Part shown: piece after piece, positions 41,882-50,220 of the stretch
How the letters are laid out: each line of letters starts with the position of its first letter
Position numbering within the stretch: the stretch's first letter is position 1
Source: Flavimobilis sp052324925
GTDB taxonomy: Bacteria > Actinomycetota > Actinomycetes > Actinomycetales > Cellulomonadaceae
DNA length: 64,000 nucleotides
NCBI GenBank assembly: GCA_052324925.1
Contig: JBQPRE010000001.1
Reading direction: 5' to 3' (one strand)
Translations under genes and position numbers: made by a program
The notes under the pieces: model-generated
What the model saw: the letters and a program-made list of their open reading frames with translations, nothing else
What the model was told of the DNA's origin: nothing
Databases searched by the model: none

Positions 41882-42598
41882 ATGGCAGACAAGATTCGTG
41901 GGACCCGCACCTGGCAGCTGCGGGTCCCTGGGGGCTCGGGACGAGCCGGCGCTGCGGCAGGTATCGGCGTCGGCATCTTCCTGTTGTTCTTCGCGACGAT
42001 CTGGCTCGGCGTGACGACGATCATCGCGCTCGCCAGCGGCACGCTGCGCGCCGTCTTTGACGACGCGCTCGTGCGCGTTGACGGGCAGGTCGTCGACCTC
42101 GTGCGCGAGCGTATGAGCGAGGGCGGGACGGGATGCCGATCGGTCGTGGAGTACGTCGGGGTCGACGGCTCTCCCGGGAGCGTCGTCGACAGCGTCACGA
42201 GATCGCCCTGCCAGCGGATCGGGGCCGACGTGCGCGTGCTTCTCGACCCTGACCGGCCCACCTGGGCGTCGATCGACCCGGTCGGGGGATTCCTTGGCTG
42301 GTTCCTTGGTGCATTCGCGCTCGTCGGTGTTCTTGTGCTCGTCGGCGCGATCGTCACCCTCGTGCGGTCCATCGTTGCGTTGCGCCGCGTCCACAGCGTC
42401 GGGGCCGGTGCTTACGGGGGTACGGTGATGTCCACGCCGGGTGCCACACCGCCGAGCGACCACGCCGCGACGCAGGCGGCGTCCGGGCCTGAGAACATCG
42501 GTGTGGCAGGCCACGACGCCTACGCGGGGCCGCCCCCGGACGACGGTCCGCCCTCTTCAGCAGGCAGCGGCGCTCGCATCGCCCCTCCGCTCTTCTAG
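41882..42598 (+). CDS. DUF3592-like two-helix membrane protein inside the nrd operon
   Basis: A 238-residue protein with two membrane helices (about 24-50 and 137-162) around a small extracytoplasmic domain containing two cysteines (GTGCRSVVEY and SPCQRIG), and a Pro/Gly/Ala-rich cytosolic tail. The pattern resembles DUF3592 proteins. It starts 20 bases after nrdE and ends 46 bases before nrdF, so it probably shares the transcript. No role in nucleotide reduction is known. Confidence 0.7.
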   Translation: MADKIRGTRTWQLRVPGGSGRAGAAAGIGVGIFLLFFATIWLGVTTIIALASGTLRAVFDDALVRVDGQVVDLVRERMSEGGTGCRSVVEYVGVDGSPGSVVDSVTRSPCQRIGADVRVLLDPDRPTWASIDPVGGFLGWFLGAFALVGVLVLVGAIVTLVRSIVALRRVHSVGAGAYGGTVMSTPGATPPSDHAATQAASGPENIGVAGHDAYAGPPPDDGPPSSAGSGARIAPPLF

Positions 42599-42644
42599 TT
42601 CCTTCCTTTCTCCCATCCCTCCGAGCTCGAACGAGGCCCACGGA

Positions 42645-43625
42645 ATGACCCCCAGCCCGAAGATCAAGCTGATCGACCGCGTGACGGCGATCAACTGGAA
42701 CCGCATCGAGGACGACAAGGACCTCGAGGTCTGGGACCGTCTCACCGGCAACTTCTGGCTGCCTGAGAAGGTCCCGCTCTCCAACGACATCCAGTCGTGG
42801 GCGAACTTCAACGACGACGAGAAGACGCTGACGACGCGTGTCTTCACAGGCCTGACGTTGCTCGACACGATCCAGGGCACGGTGGGTGCTGTCTCGCTCA
42901 TCCCCGACGCCGTCACCCCGCACGAGGAGGCCGTCTACACGAACATCGCGTTCATGGAGTCGGTCCACGCGAAGAGCTACTCCTCGATCTTCTCGACGCT
43001 CATCTCGACGCCCGAGATCGACGAGGCGTTCCGCTGGTCCGAGGAGAATGAGGCGCTCCAGCGCAAGGCCGCGATCATCCTCGACTACTACCGCGGTGAC
43101 GACCCGCTCAAGCGCAAGGTCGCCTCGACGATGCTCGAGTCGTTCCTCTTCTACTCGGGCTTCTACCTGCCCATGCACTGGTCGTCGCGGGCCCGTCTCA
43201 CGAACACCGCCGATCTCATCCGCCTCATCATCCGCGACGAGGCAGTTCACGGCTACTACATCGGCTACAAGTACCAGAAGGGCCTCGAGCGGGTCTCCCA
43301 GCAGGTCCGGGACGAGATGAAGACCTACACGTTCGAGCTCCTCTTCGAGCTCTACGAGAACGAGGTCCAGTACACGCAGGACCTCTACGACGGCGTCGGC
43401 CTCACGGAGGACGTCAAGAAGTTCCTGCGCTACAACGCGAACAAGGCGCTCATGAACCTCGGCTACGAGGGTCTCTTCCCCAAGGACGAGACGAACGTCA
43501 ACCCGGCGATCCTCTCGGCGCTGTCGCCGAACGCTGACGAGAACCACGACTTCTTCAGCGGCTCGGGCTCGTCGTACGTCATCGGCAAGGCAGTCAACAC
43601 CGAGGACGAGGACTGGGAGTTCTGA
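42645..43625 (+). CDS. nrdF: Class Ib ribonucleoside-diphosphate reductase beta subunit
   Basis: Radical-generating subunit of 326 residues. Metal ligands Asp74, Glu105, His108 and the radical Tyr112 correspond exactly to Salmonella NrdF Asp67, Glu98, His101 and Tyr105; Glu and His of RDEAVHGYY complete the site. The C-terminal tail DEDWEF is the peptide that docks on NrdE. ATG 42645 gives the family N-terminus; an open frame back to 42441 overlaps the preceding gene and is spurious. Confidence 0.97.
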   Translation: MTPSPKIKLIDRVTAINWNRIEDDKDLEVWDRLTGNFWLPEKVPLSNDIQSWANFNDDEKTLTTRVFTGLTLLDTIQGTVGAVSLIPDAVTPHEEAVYTNIAFMESVHAKSYSSIFSTLISTPEIDEAFRWSEENEALQRKAAIILDYYRGDDPLKRKVASTMLESFLFYSGFYLPMHWSSRARLTNTADLIRLIIRDEAVHGYYIGYKYQKGLERVSQQVRDEMKTYTFELLFELYENEVQYTQDLYDGVGLTEDVKKFLRYNANKALMNLGYEGLFPKDETNVNPAILSALSPNADENHDFFSGSGSSYVIGKAVNTEDEDWEF

Positions 43626-43660
43626 GGCCCCGCTCCTGAGACGACGGCGAGCGGTGGCGC

Positions 43661-45310
43661 TCAGCCCTCGGACGCGGCGTCGCGTGCCATGCGGCGCGCG
43701 GCCCTCAGCCCGAACACCGCGGCCGGGCCGATCGTCGAGCCGGGGCCCGGGTAGGTGCGGCCCATGACGGACGCGGACGCGTTGCCGGCCGCGTAGAGCC
43801 CGTCGATGACCGTGCCGTCCGCGCGCAACGCACGCCCGTCCTCGTCCGTGACGACGCCGCCCTTGGTGCCGAGGTCGCCGAGGACGACCTTGTAGGCGAC
43901 GAAGGGCCCGCGCTCGAGCGTCCCGAGGTTGTTGTTCGGGCGGACTGTCGGGTCGCCGTAGTAGCGGTCGTACGCGGAGTCGCCGCGACCGAAGTCGCCG
44001 TCGATCCCGGCGCGTGCGAAGCCGTTGAAGCGGCTCACGGTCGCGCGCAGGGTTGCGGGGTCGGCGCCGATCGCGGTCGCGAGCTCGGCGAGCGTGCGCG
44101 CACGCACCTCGACGCCCTCGGCCCGCATGGCCTTGGTCGCGCGGGGGTCCATCGCGAAGGTGCGGAAGTAGCGGCGCAGGTAGCGTGCGTCGAGGATCAT
44201 CCAGTAGGGGCCTTCGCCGCCGTCGTGCTCGAGCATGTGGTGGCCCAGGTCGACGTAGGACTCGGACTCGTTGGCGAAGCGTGCGCCGCGTGAGTCGACC
44301 ATGATCGAGTACGGCATCGAGCGCTCACCCACGATGAACGAGGGGCCGGACGACGAGGTCGGGGAGATCGACGCACCCCACCAGGCGTCGTCCATGAGCT
44401 CGAGCGCGGCGCCGATGCGCTCGGCCTCGGCGATGGGCGCTCCGAGGTTGCCGGGGTTGCCCGACGGCGTCCCGCGCACGCCCTGGTAGCGCTCGCGCCA
44501 CTCGGGGTTGGACTCGAAGCCACCCGAGGCGAGCATGACGCCGAGGCGGGCGCCCACGGTGACGGAGCGACCGTCGCGTGTGACGCGCACGCCCGTCACG
44601 CGGCCGTCCTCGACGATGAGCTCCTCGAGCGGAGAGCTCAGCCACATGGCGGCCTTGCCGTCGACGATCGTGGCCTTGCCGAAGGCCGTGGCCCACGCGT
44701 TGCCGATGCCGACGAGGCGTCGGCCAGTGACGACGCCGCCGAGGATGCGCGAGACGACGCGCACTCCGCGGACCATTCCTGACACTGTCGACCAGGCGCG
44801 GCCGAGCTCCCAGACGTCGTCGGTCATGGCGGGCAGGGGGAGTGCGTTGCGCAGCGTGGTCCAGTGCTCCCCGAGCGGCTTGGACGAGAGGGGCTTGACC
44901 TCGATCGAGCGACCGATCTTGCCGCCCGGGCGCTCGGGGTAGTAGTCGGGGTAGTCGGTTGCGCGGGCGAAGACGACGCCGTGACGCTCGGCGGTCGCGA
45001 CGAAGTCGCTGATGCCGTCGACGAACGCCTCCTTGCGCGCGCGGCTCGCCGCGGCACCACACTCGCCGACGGTCGCTTCGAGGTAGGTGAGGGCCTCGCT
45101 GCGGGAGTCTGCGACACCGTCGCGGGCCATGAGGGCGTTGTTCGGGAGCCACATGCCGCCCCCGGATATGGCGGTCGAGCCGCCCCACTTCTCGGTGGAC
45201 TCGACGAGGAGGACGGAGAGTCCTTCGTCGACGGCTCCGAGGGCCGTGGCAAGCCCGGCAGAGCCGGTTCCGACGACGACGACGTCGTAGGAGTGGTCAA
45301 ACGTGGTCAT
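43661..45310 (-). CDS. FAD-dependent oxidoreductase, 3-ketosteroid delta1-dehydrogenase-like
   Basis: A 549-residue flavoprotein. N-terminal FAD site VVVVGTGSAGLATALGA, then STEKWGGSTAISGGGMW, and the C-terminal FAD segment LYAAGNASASVMGRTYPGPG, which is close to KstD and related fumarate-reductase-like flavoenzymes. KstD introduces the 1,2 double bond into 3-ketosteroids. No other steroid genes are nearby, so the real substrate may be another cyclic ketone. ATG 45310 is 51 bases from a divergent tetR gene with a palindrome between, which suggests ligand-induced expression. Confidence 0.82.
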   Translation of the reverse strand: MTTFDHSYDVVVVGTGSAGLATALGAVDEGLSVLLVESTEKWGGSTAISGGGMWLPNNALMARDGVADSRSEALTYLEATVGECGAAASRARKEAFVDGISDFVATAERHGVVFARATDYPDYYPERPGGKIGRSIEVKPLSSKPLGEHWTTLRNALPLPAMTDDVWELGRAWSTVSGMVRGVRVVSRILGGVVTGRRLVGIGNAWATAFGKATIVDGKAAMWLSSPLEELIVEDGRVTGVRVTRDGRSVTVGARLGVMLASGGFESNPEWRERYQGVRGTPSGNPGNLGAPIAEAERIGAALELMDDAWWGASISPTSSSGPSFIVGERSMPYSIMVDSRGARFANESESYVDLGHHMLEHDGGEGPYWMILDARYLRRYFRTFAMDPRATKAMRAEGVEVRARTLAELATAIGADPATLRATVSRFNGFARAGIDGDFGRGDSAYDRYYGDPTVRPNNNLGTLERGPFVAYKVVLGDLGTKGGVVTDEDGRALRADGTVIDGLYAAGNASASVMGRTYPGPGSTIGPAAVFGLRAARRMARDAASEG

Positions 45311-45328
45311 TGTGCGCTCCTCGGCTGA

Positions 45329-45346
45329 CCGGACAGCGTTGTCCGG
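45329..45346. promoter_or_regulatory. TetR operator between the KstD-like gene and tetR
   Basis: Arms CCGGACA (45329-45335) and TGTCCGG (45340-45346) around GCGT form an 18-base palindrome in the 51-base divergent gap. The KstR family is TetR-like, but this site is not one I recognise as a KstR motif. Confidence 0.7.
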
Positions 45347-45361
45347 ATCTATGATCCCAGC

Positions 45362-45949
45362 ATGCCTACTGCACGCCAGCCGGTCAACCGAGGGCCTGCG
45401 GCCGCAGCTGCGAACCGCGCCGCACTCATCGATGCCGCGCGCCGGCTGTTCACCGAGCGTGGCTACCGCGTCCCGCTCCACGCGATCGCGCAGGAGGCAG
45501 GCGTCGGCCAGGGCGTTCTCTACCGTCACTTCCCCAACCGGCTCGACCTCGCGATCGCGGCTTTTGACGACCACTTCCGGGCGCTCGAGGCCGCCGCTGC
45601 GGGCGACGATGCGGGGGCATTCTCACGAGTCTGGGACCAGCTCGTCGCGCTGACGGTGCGTGAAGCAGCGTTCGTCGAGATGGCCGTCGAAGCGCGGCGC
45701 ACACTGCCCACCTACGACGGCGACGCCCGGCTCGAGCAGATCCTCGCGCGAGCGCTGGCCGCCGCGCACGCGGCGGGAACTCTCGACCGTGCGACGACGG
45801 TGGCCGACGTGCTCTTCGCGTGGCGCATGGTCTTCGGCGTCGTCGTCACGGCCCCCAACCCCGAGGCCGCAGCCGCGGAGGCCGCGCGTATCACCGTCCC
45901 GATGGCGCTGAGATGGGCCGCCGGGACCGACCGAGAACCAGGTGCGTGA
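45362..45949 (+). CDS. TetR-family transcriptional regulator
   Basis: A 195-residue regulator with the TetR helix-turn-helix (ALIDAARRLFTERGYRVPLH, then AIAQEAGVGQGVLYRHFPNR) and a helical ligand domain. It is divergent from the KstD-like flavoprotein with the 45329-45346 palindrome between, so it probably represses that gene and itself. Ligand unknown. Confidence 0.9.
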   Translation: MPTARQPVNRGPAAAAANRAALIDAARRLFTERGYRVPLHAIAQEAGVGQGVLYRHFPNRLDLAIAAFDDHFRALEAAAAGDDAGAFSRVWDQLVALTVREAAFVEMAVEARRTLPTYDGDARLEQILARALAAAHAAGTLDRATTVADVLFAWRMVFGVVVTAPNPEAAAAEAARITVPMALRWAAGTDREPGA

Positions 45950-45961
45950 ACGGCTGCCGCG

Positions 45962-46477
45962 TCAGTCGCCTGGACGGTCCGAACCGATGGCGGGCTGGTC
46001 GGACCACGGGAACGTGATCCACAGGTCCGTGTCCTTCCACGAGTAGTCGGGGCGGACGATCGAGCGCGGCTTGGTAAAGAGCACCGCGGAGCGCGCCTCA
46101 GCGCCCTGGGTCGAGAGCATCTCCATGACGAGCGCAAGCGTGCGACCCGAGTCGGCGACATCGTCGACGACCAGGACGTGAGCACCCGGCAGGTCTGAGG
46201 TGTCCATGAGCGGCGGCAGCACGCGCGGGTCCGCGAGCGTCTGGCCGATGTCCGTGTAGAACTCGACATTGAGCGTCCCGACGCCCTTCGTGCCGAGCGC
46301 GTACGCGACCGCCCCGCCAGGAACGAGTCCGCCGCGCGCGATCGCGACGACGACGTCGGGCCGGAACCCCGAGTCGTAGACCTGCTGTGCCAGCTCACGG
46401 GAGGCGTGCCCGAACGTCTCCCACGTGAGGACCTCGCGGTCGGGGATCGGGGCGGGGTCGGGGGTTGCGGTGCTCAT
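45962..46477 (-). CDS. Type I phosphoribosyltransferase (purine salvage, Gpt/Hpt-like)
   Basis: A 171-residue protein with the PRPP-binding loop VLVVDDVADSGRTL and the hydrophobic core strand DVVVAIARGGLVPGG. The family transfers phosphoribose to xanthine, hypoxanthine or guanine. The exact base cannot be told. ATG 46477 is preferred over an open stretch that begins at 46543. It ends 12 bases from the convergent tetR gene. Confidence 0.82.
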   Translation of the reverse strand: MSTATPDPAPIPDREVLTWETFGHASRELAQQVYDSGFRPDVVVAIARGGLVPGGAVAYALGTKGVGTLNVEFYTDIGQTLADPRVLPPLMDTSDLPGAHVLVVDDVADSGRTLALVMEMLSTQGAEARSAVLFTKPRSIVRPDYSWKDTDLWITFPWSDQPAIGSDRPGD

Positions 46478-46602
46478 CGCACCACGGTACGCGCGGCAGG
46501 GGAGGGTCCCGGGACCGGACGACCCAGATCGGGCGCGAATCACGCGTGAGGCTCCTCACGCAGCGCGAGGCACCAGGTTCCGACCGGCCGCGCCGGCCGA
46601 CG

Positions 46603-46638
46603 CCGAGGGGCGCCCACCGTGCGGTGGACGCCCCTCGG
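46603..46638 (-). terminator. Terminator after the FKBP lipoprotein gene
   Basis: Stem CCGAGGGGCG / CGCCCCTCGG (46603-46612 and 46629-46638) with an inner CCACC/GGTGG extension and one mismatch. It lies 27 bases beyond the minus-strand FKBP stop. Confidence 0.75.
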
Positions 46639-46664
46639 GACGTGCGCGGCGGTGCCGCGCGGGG

Positions 46665-47660
46665 CTACTTGCCGTCGACGAGCTTCTCGACAGTGACGAC
46701 GAACACCATGGTCTCGCCCGCGAGCGGGCTGCCCGGGTTCGTGCCATAGCCGTAGGCCGGCGGGATGATGAGCGCGACGGTCGAGCCGACCTTCACCCCG
46801 GTGAGACCGTACGTCCAACCAGCCACGACCTCGTTGAGACCGAACTCCGTCGGGTCCTCGCCGCGGCTCCACGACGAGTCGAACTCGGTTCCGTCGGATC
46901 CCTGAACACCGAGGTAGTGCGCGGCGATCTTGTCAGTTCCGCTGAGCGAGGGCCCCTCGCCCTCGGTGAGCACGACACGAGTGATGCCACGCGCGGGGGC
47001 GAGGCCGTCGGGCGGCAGCGTCACCGTGGGCTTCGTGTCCTTCTCGGCCGTGAACGTGGGCAGGCCCGCGTCGCCCACGGCTGCATCCGTCACCGTCGGG
47101 ACCGCGGGGAAGACGTCGACGAGCTCGATCGCCTGGACGAGCGTCTCGCCCTCGTTCTGTGCGGCGAGCAGCAGGCGGGTTCCCACCGTGAGGCCCGCGA
47201 GGCCACCATCGATGAGCTCGCCCTTCTGGGCCGGCATCATCATGGGGAACGGCGTCGTGTTGAGGTCAGTGCTGTCTGCCGCCTTGACGGTGCGGCCAAC
47301 GTAGACGGCGATCTCACCCTCCGCGATCGTGGGGCCGTCACCCGCACACACGGCGAGCATCTCGTTCGCCTCGGCCGGGACCGTGAACGTCGGCTCGACC
47401 TTGATCGTCGGCGGCGTGCCGAGCTCGCCGCCGAGCGTCACGGCCGCGGCGAGCGCCGAGCCCTTCGTGTCCACGGCCGTGCACGCGCGTGCTGGGGTCT
47501 CGTAACGCGACGCAGCGGTGGGTGCGGGGGTCGCGGTGCTGGTCGCGCCGGGAGTCGAACCCGTCGTGGGCGACGGCTTGCCGTCGTCGGAGCAGCCGGC
47601 GAGGGCAAGGGCGGCGACAGCGGCGAGCGCGGCGCCGCGCCGCAGGAAGGTGCTGGACAC
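46665..47660 (-). CDS. Lipoprotein FKBP-type peptidyl-prolyl isomerase
   Basis: A 331-residue exported protein. Signal peptide with lipobox LALAGC near residues 18-23, then a Ser/Thr/Pro-rich linker, a region of about 170 residues without a domain I recognise, and a C-terminal FKBP domain (about 235-331; DKIAAHYLGVQGSDGTEFDS, GWTYGLTGVKVGS, IIPPAYGYG). It probably helps fold secreted proteins at the outer face of the membrane. The start is GTG 47660 after GAGGAA; the longer frame to 47705 would place the basic N-region of the signal peptide too far in. Confidence 0.87.
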   Translation of the reverse strand: MSSTFLRRGAALAAVAALALAGCSDDGKPSPTTGSTPGATSTATPAPTAASRYETPARACTAVDTKGSALAAAVTLGGELGTPPTIKVEPTFTVPAEANEMLAVCAGDGPTIAEGEIAVYVGRTVKAADSTDLNTTPFPMMMPAQKGELIDGGLAGLTVGTRLLLAAQNEGETLVQAIELVDVFPAVPTVTDAAVGDAGLPTFTAEKDTKPTVTLPPDGLAPARGITRVVLTEGEGPSLSGTDKIAAHYLGVQGSDGTEFDSSWSRGEDPTEFGLNEVVAGWTYGLTGVKVGSTVALIIPPAYGYGTNPGSPLAGETMVFVVTVEKLVDGK

Positions 47661-47785
47661 GGGTGAGTTCCTCACATTTTGGGGCGCAGGGCGCCACGGT
47701 TCCACGCAAGCCTACGGCCAGTTCCTGTGAACTGACTGGGCGGCCCGGCAGCTGAGCGTTCAGGGCGTCATGGCACCATGGATCT

Positions 47786-48076
47786 GTGCCGTCCAAACGT
47801 CCCTCCCATCGCCGCCCATGGGCGGAGCCGCACCGCGAGCTCGACCTCGACCGGGCCACGGGGGGTCGTTCGACGACACAGCGCCGTGGTGAGGACTGGA
47901 CCGTCCAGAGGATCCGCTCGAGCGACAAGGCCTACCGCTGCCCCGGCTGTCAGCAAGAGATCGCTCCCGGCACGGCACACGTCGTCGCCTGGGCCCAGGA
48001 TGGCCTCTTCGGTGCGGGTGCGGCGCTTGCCGACCGACGGCACTGGCACGCCGCGTGCTGGGACCGAGCGCGCTGA
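47786..48076 (+). CDS. Small actinobacterial protein with Cys/His zinc-ribbon-like site
   Basis: A 96-residue basic protein I cannot assign. YRCPGCQQEI and HWHAACWDR give a CxxC plus HxxxC pattern that could bind zinc. The first 40 residues are Arg-rich and look disordered. The start is GTG 47786. Such proteins recur in actinobacteria next to the alpha/beta hydrolase that follows here, with about 31 bases between them. Confidence 0.65.
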   Translation: MPSKRPSHRRPWAEPHRELDLDRATGGRSTTQRRGEDWTVQRIRSSDKAYRCPGCQQEIAPGTAHVVAWAQDGLFGAGAALADRRHWHAACWDRAR

Positions 48077-48107
48077 GGGGCGCGGTCGCGGGCTAGGCTC
48101 GGGAGTC

Positions 48108-48857
48108 GTGACGACCGAGATCCGCTCCACGACTGTCCTGCCCGCCCGCCGCGACGACATCGAGCTGCACACGGCCGACGGCCTCACGCTCGTCGGCGAG
48201 CTCGCCCTCCCCGCCGACCGAGATCCCGTTGCGACGCTCGTGACGCTCCACCCGCTGCCGACGCACGGCGGCTTCATGGACTCCCACGTGTACCGCAAGG
48301 CCGCGTGGCGGCTTCCCGCGCTCGCGGACCTCGCGGTTCTGCGCTTCAACACGCGCGGAACGTCCTCGCCGCGCGGGACGAGCGACGGGGCGTTCGACGG
48401 GGGAGAGTCCGAGAAGTTCGACGTCGCTGCCGCGATCGAGTTCGCCGAGTTCCGTGATCTTCCGCGGCCGTGGCTCGTCGGCTGGTCCTTCGGGACCGAG
48501 CTCGTGCTCAAGCATGGCGCCGACCCCTCGATCGAGGGTGCGATCCTCCTGTCCCCGCCCCTGCACCGCGCGACGGACGACGACTTGCGGCACTGGGCTG
48601 ACTTCGGCCGGCCTCTCAAGGTGCTCGTGCCCGAGTTCGACGACTACCTGCGGCCCGCCGAGGCACGCGAGCGCTTCTCCCTCGTGCCGCAGGCGGATCT
48701 CGTCGGGGTCGACGAGGCCAAGCACCTGTGGGTCGGGGAGACCGCGGTGGGCCGCGTCCTCAACGAGATCGTCGAGACGATCCTTCCCGGCCACGGGCCG
48801 CTCCCGACGACCTGGGACGGCGAGGCGGCGACGGCCGACGAGCCCGAGGCCCGCTGA
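48108..48857 (+). CDS. Alpha/beta hydrolase
   Basis: A 249-residue hydrolase with the oxyanion-region LHPLPTHGGFMDSHVY, the segment RFNTRGTSSPRG and the nucleophile elbow VGWSFGTEL; the acid and His appear to be in VPEFDDYLRP and VDEAKHLWVG. No signal peptide. The substrate is unknown; the family also holds esterases and dienelactone-like hydrolases. GTG 48108 gives a normal N-terminus; the longer open frame to 47778 overlaps the previous gene. Confidence 0.8.
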   Translation: MTTEIRSTTVLPARRDDIELHTADGLTLVGELALPADRDPVATLVTLHPLPTHGGFMDSHVYRKAAWRLPALADLAVLRFNTRGTSSPRGTSDGAFDGGESEKFDVAAAIEFAEFRDLPRPWLVGWSFGTELVLKHGADPSIEGAILLSPPLHRATDDDLRHWADFGRPLKVLVPEFDDYLRPAEARERFSLVPQADLVGVDEAKHLWVGETAVGRVLNEIVETILPGHGPLPTTWDGEAATADEPEAR

Positions 48858-48971
48858 CGCACGGATCCGCTCCGCCCTCGCCGTCCACCTGCGGGTGCAC
48901 CATGATGGAGGAGCGTGGCCGCGCGGGCCGCGCAGCGCTGCGGGCCGAGCGCCCCGGACGGGAGGCATCAC

Positions 48972-49787
48972 ATGATGACCGGAGACGGGCTGCTCGCCCA
49001 CCACCGCCTGCGTGACGGTGAGGGCACGCCCCTCGTCCTGCTCCACGGGTTCCCGCTCGACTCACGCATGTGGCACGACGTCGTGCCGTTGCTCTCGGGA
49101 AGCTTCCCTGTTCTCGCGCTCGACCTGCCGGGCATGGGGTCCTCCCCGTCAGGTCACGACGTGGCTCAGCGCCTGAGCGTCGAGGACGTGCCGTCGGTCG
49201 ACCTCCAGGCCGACGCGGTCGCCGACACGCTCGCCGAGCTGGGGATCGACCGAGCCGTCGTCGCGGGCCTGTCGATGGGCGGCTACACGCTCCTCTCACT
49301 CCTCGAGCGCCACGCGTGGCTGCTCGCCGGCGCGGCTCTTCTAGACACCAAGGCGAGCGCCGACACCGCCGAGGCTCGGGCGAACCGGCTCCGCATCGCC
49401 GACGAGGTCGAGTCGAGCGCGCGCGTCGACGAGGTCCTGGGGATGCGCCGCTCGGTGCTCGGCGAGACGAGTCGCGTCGAGCGTCTCGATCTGGTCGAGA
49501 GGATCGACGGCTGGATTCGTGCCCAGGGGCCGGCGGGCATCGCGTGGTGCCAGCGTGCCATGGCCTCACGTCCCGACCGTCATGAGGCGCTGCGCGCCTT
49601 CGAGGGCCCCGTGGCAGTCATCGTCGGTGACGAGGACGAGCTTTCCCCGGTCGCCGACGCCCAGGCGATGGTCGATTCCGCTCAGGACGCTGTTCTCACG
49701 ATTGTCCCGCGCGCGGGCCACATGACGCCGATCGAGCAGCCTGAGCCCGTGGCGGCTGCGCTCGCGCAGCTCGTCGCGCGCGCCTGA
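48972..49787 (+). CDS. Alpha/beta hydrolase
   Basis: A 271-residue hydrolase with LVLLHGFPLDSRMW (oxyanion loop), the nucleophile elbow AGLSMGGYT, the acid in VGDEDELSP and the catalytic histidine in RAGHMTPIEQP. The layout fits soluble esterases, lactonases or haloperoxidase-like enzymes; the substrate is unknown. ATG 48972 follows GGAGG by 6 bases. It is unrelated in sequence to the hydrolase just upstream apart from the fold. Confidence 0.82.
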   Translation: MMTGDGLLAHHRLRDGEGTPLVLLHGFPLDSRMWHDVVPLLSGSFPVLALDLPGMGSSPSGHDVAQRLSVEDVPSVDLQADAVADTLAELGIDRAVVAGLSMGGYTLLSLLERHAWLLAGAALLDTKASADTAEARANRLRIADEVESSARVDEVLGMRRSVLGETSRVERLDLVERIDGWIRAQGPAGIAWCQRAMASRPDRHEALRAFEGPVAVIVGDEDELSPVADAQAMVDSAQDAVLTIVPRAGHMTPIEQPEPVAAALAQLVARA

Positions 49788-49797
49788 CTCGATCTCG

Positions 49798-50220
49798 TCA
49801 GCGCGGCGACTCGGGCACGACGCGTGCCAGGGCCTCGCGCATGTCGATCGACTCGCCATCGCGTCCACCCTTGCCCAGGACGAGCGGCGGGTCGCTCGGC
49901 GCGGGTCGCGAGCCGGTGAGCCGCTCCCGCAGACCGCCGGCGACGGTGAGGACGTAGAACAGGCCGTCCTCACCGATCGCGGCTGAGCGGTTGGCTCGGA
50001 TGTACCAGCCGCTCAGGTGCGTGCGGTAGGGGCCGTTGCCCGAGTAGTCGCGCGCGTGGAGGGGCTCGGGTTCGACCCCGCGGGCGCGAGCGCGTTCGAC
50101 GAACGCGGCGATGAGCTCGCGCGCGACGGCCGTCTCACCGGCCTGCTTGTCGCGCAGGCGCTGTTCGTGCACGAGGGCGGCTTCGCGTCGCTGCGCCGCC
50201 CAGCCGCCCTCGTCGCTCAT
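49798..50220 (-). CDS. Conserved hypothetical protein downstream of the coiled-coil gene
   Basis: A 140-residue soluble protein with an N-terminal Glu/Arg-rich helix (RREAALVHEQRLRDKQ) and a compact domain containing GWYIRANRSAAIGEDGLFYVLT. I do not recognise it. The start ATG overlaps the stop of the 740-residue coiled-coil gene by 4 bases, so the two are translationally coupled and may act together. Confidence 0.7.
   Translation of the reverse strand: MSDEGGWAAQRREAALVHEQRLRDKQAGETAVARELIAAFVERARARGVEPEPLHARDYSGNGPYRTHLSGWYIRANRSAAIGEDGLFYVLTVAGGLRERLTGSRPAPSDPPLVLGKGGRDGESIDMREALARVVPESPR

Noticed and set aside
46425..47666. A 413-codon plus-strand frame opposite the FKBP gene
   Set aside because: Antisense to a lipoprotein with clear signal peptide and FKBP domain; no motif of its own.
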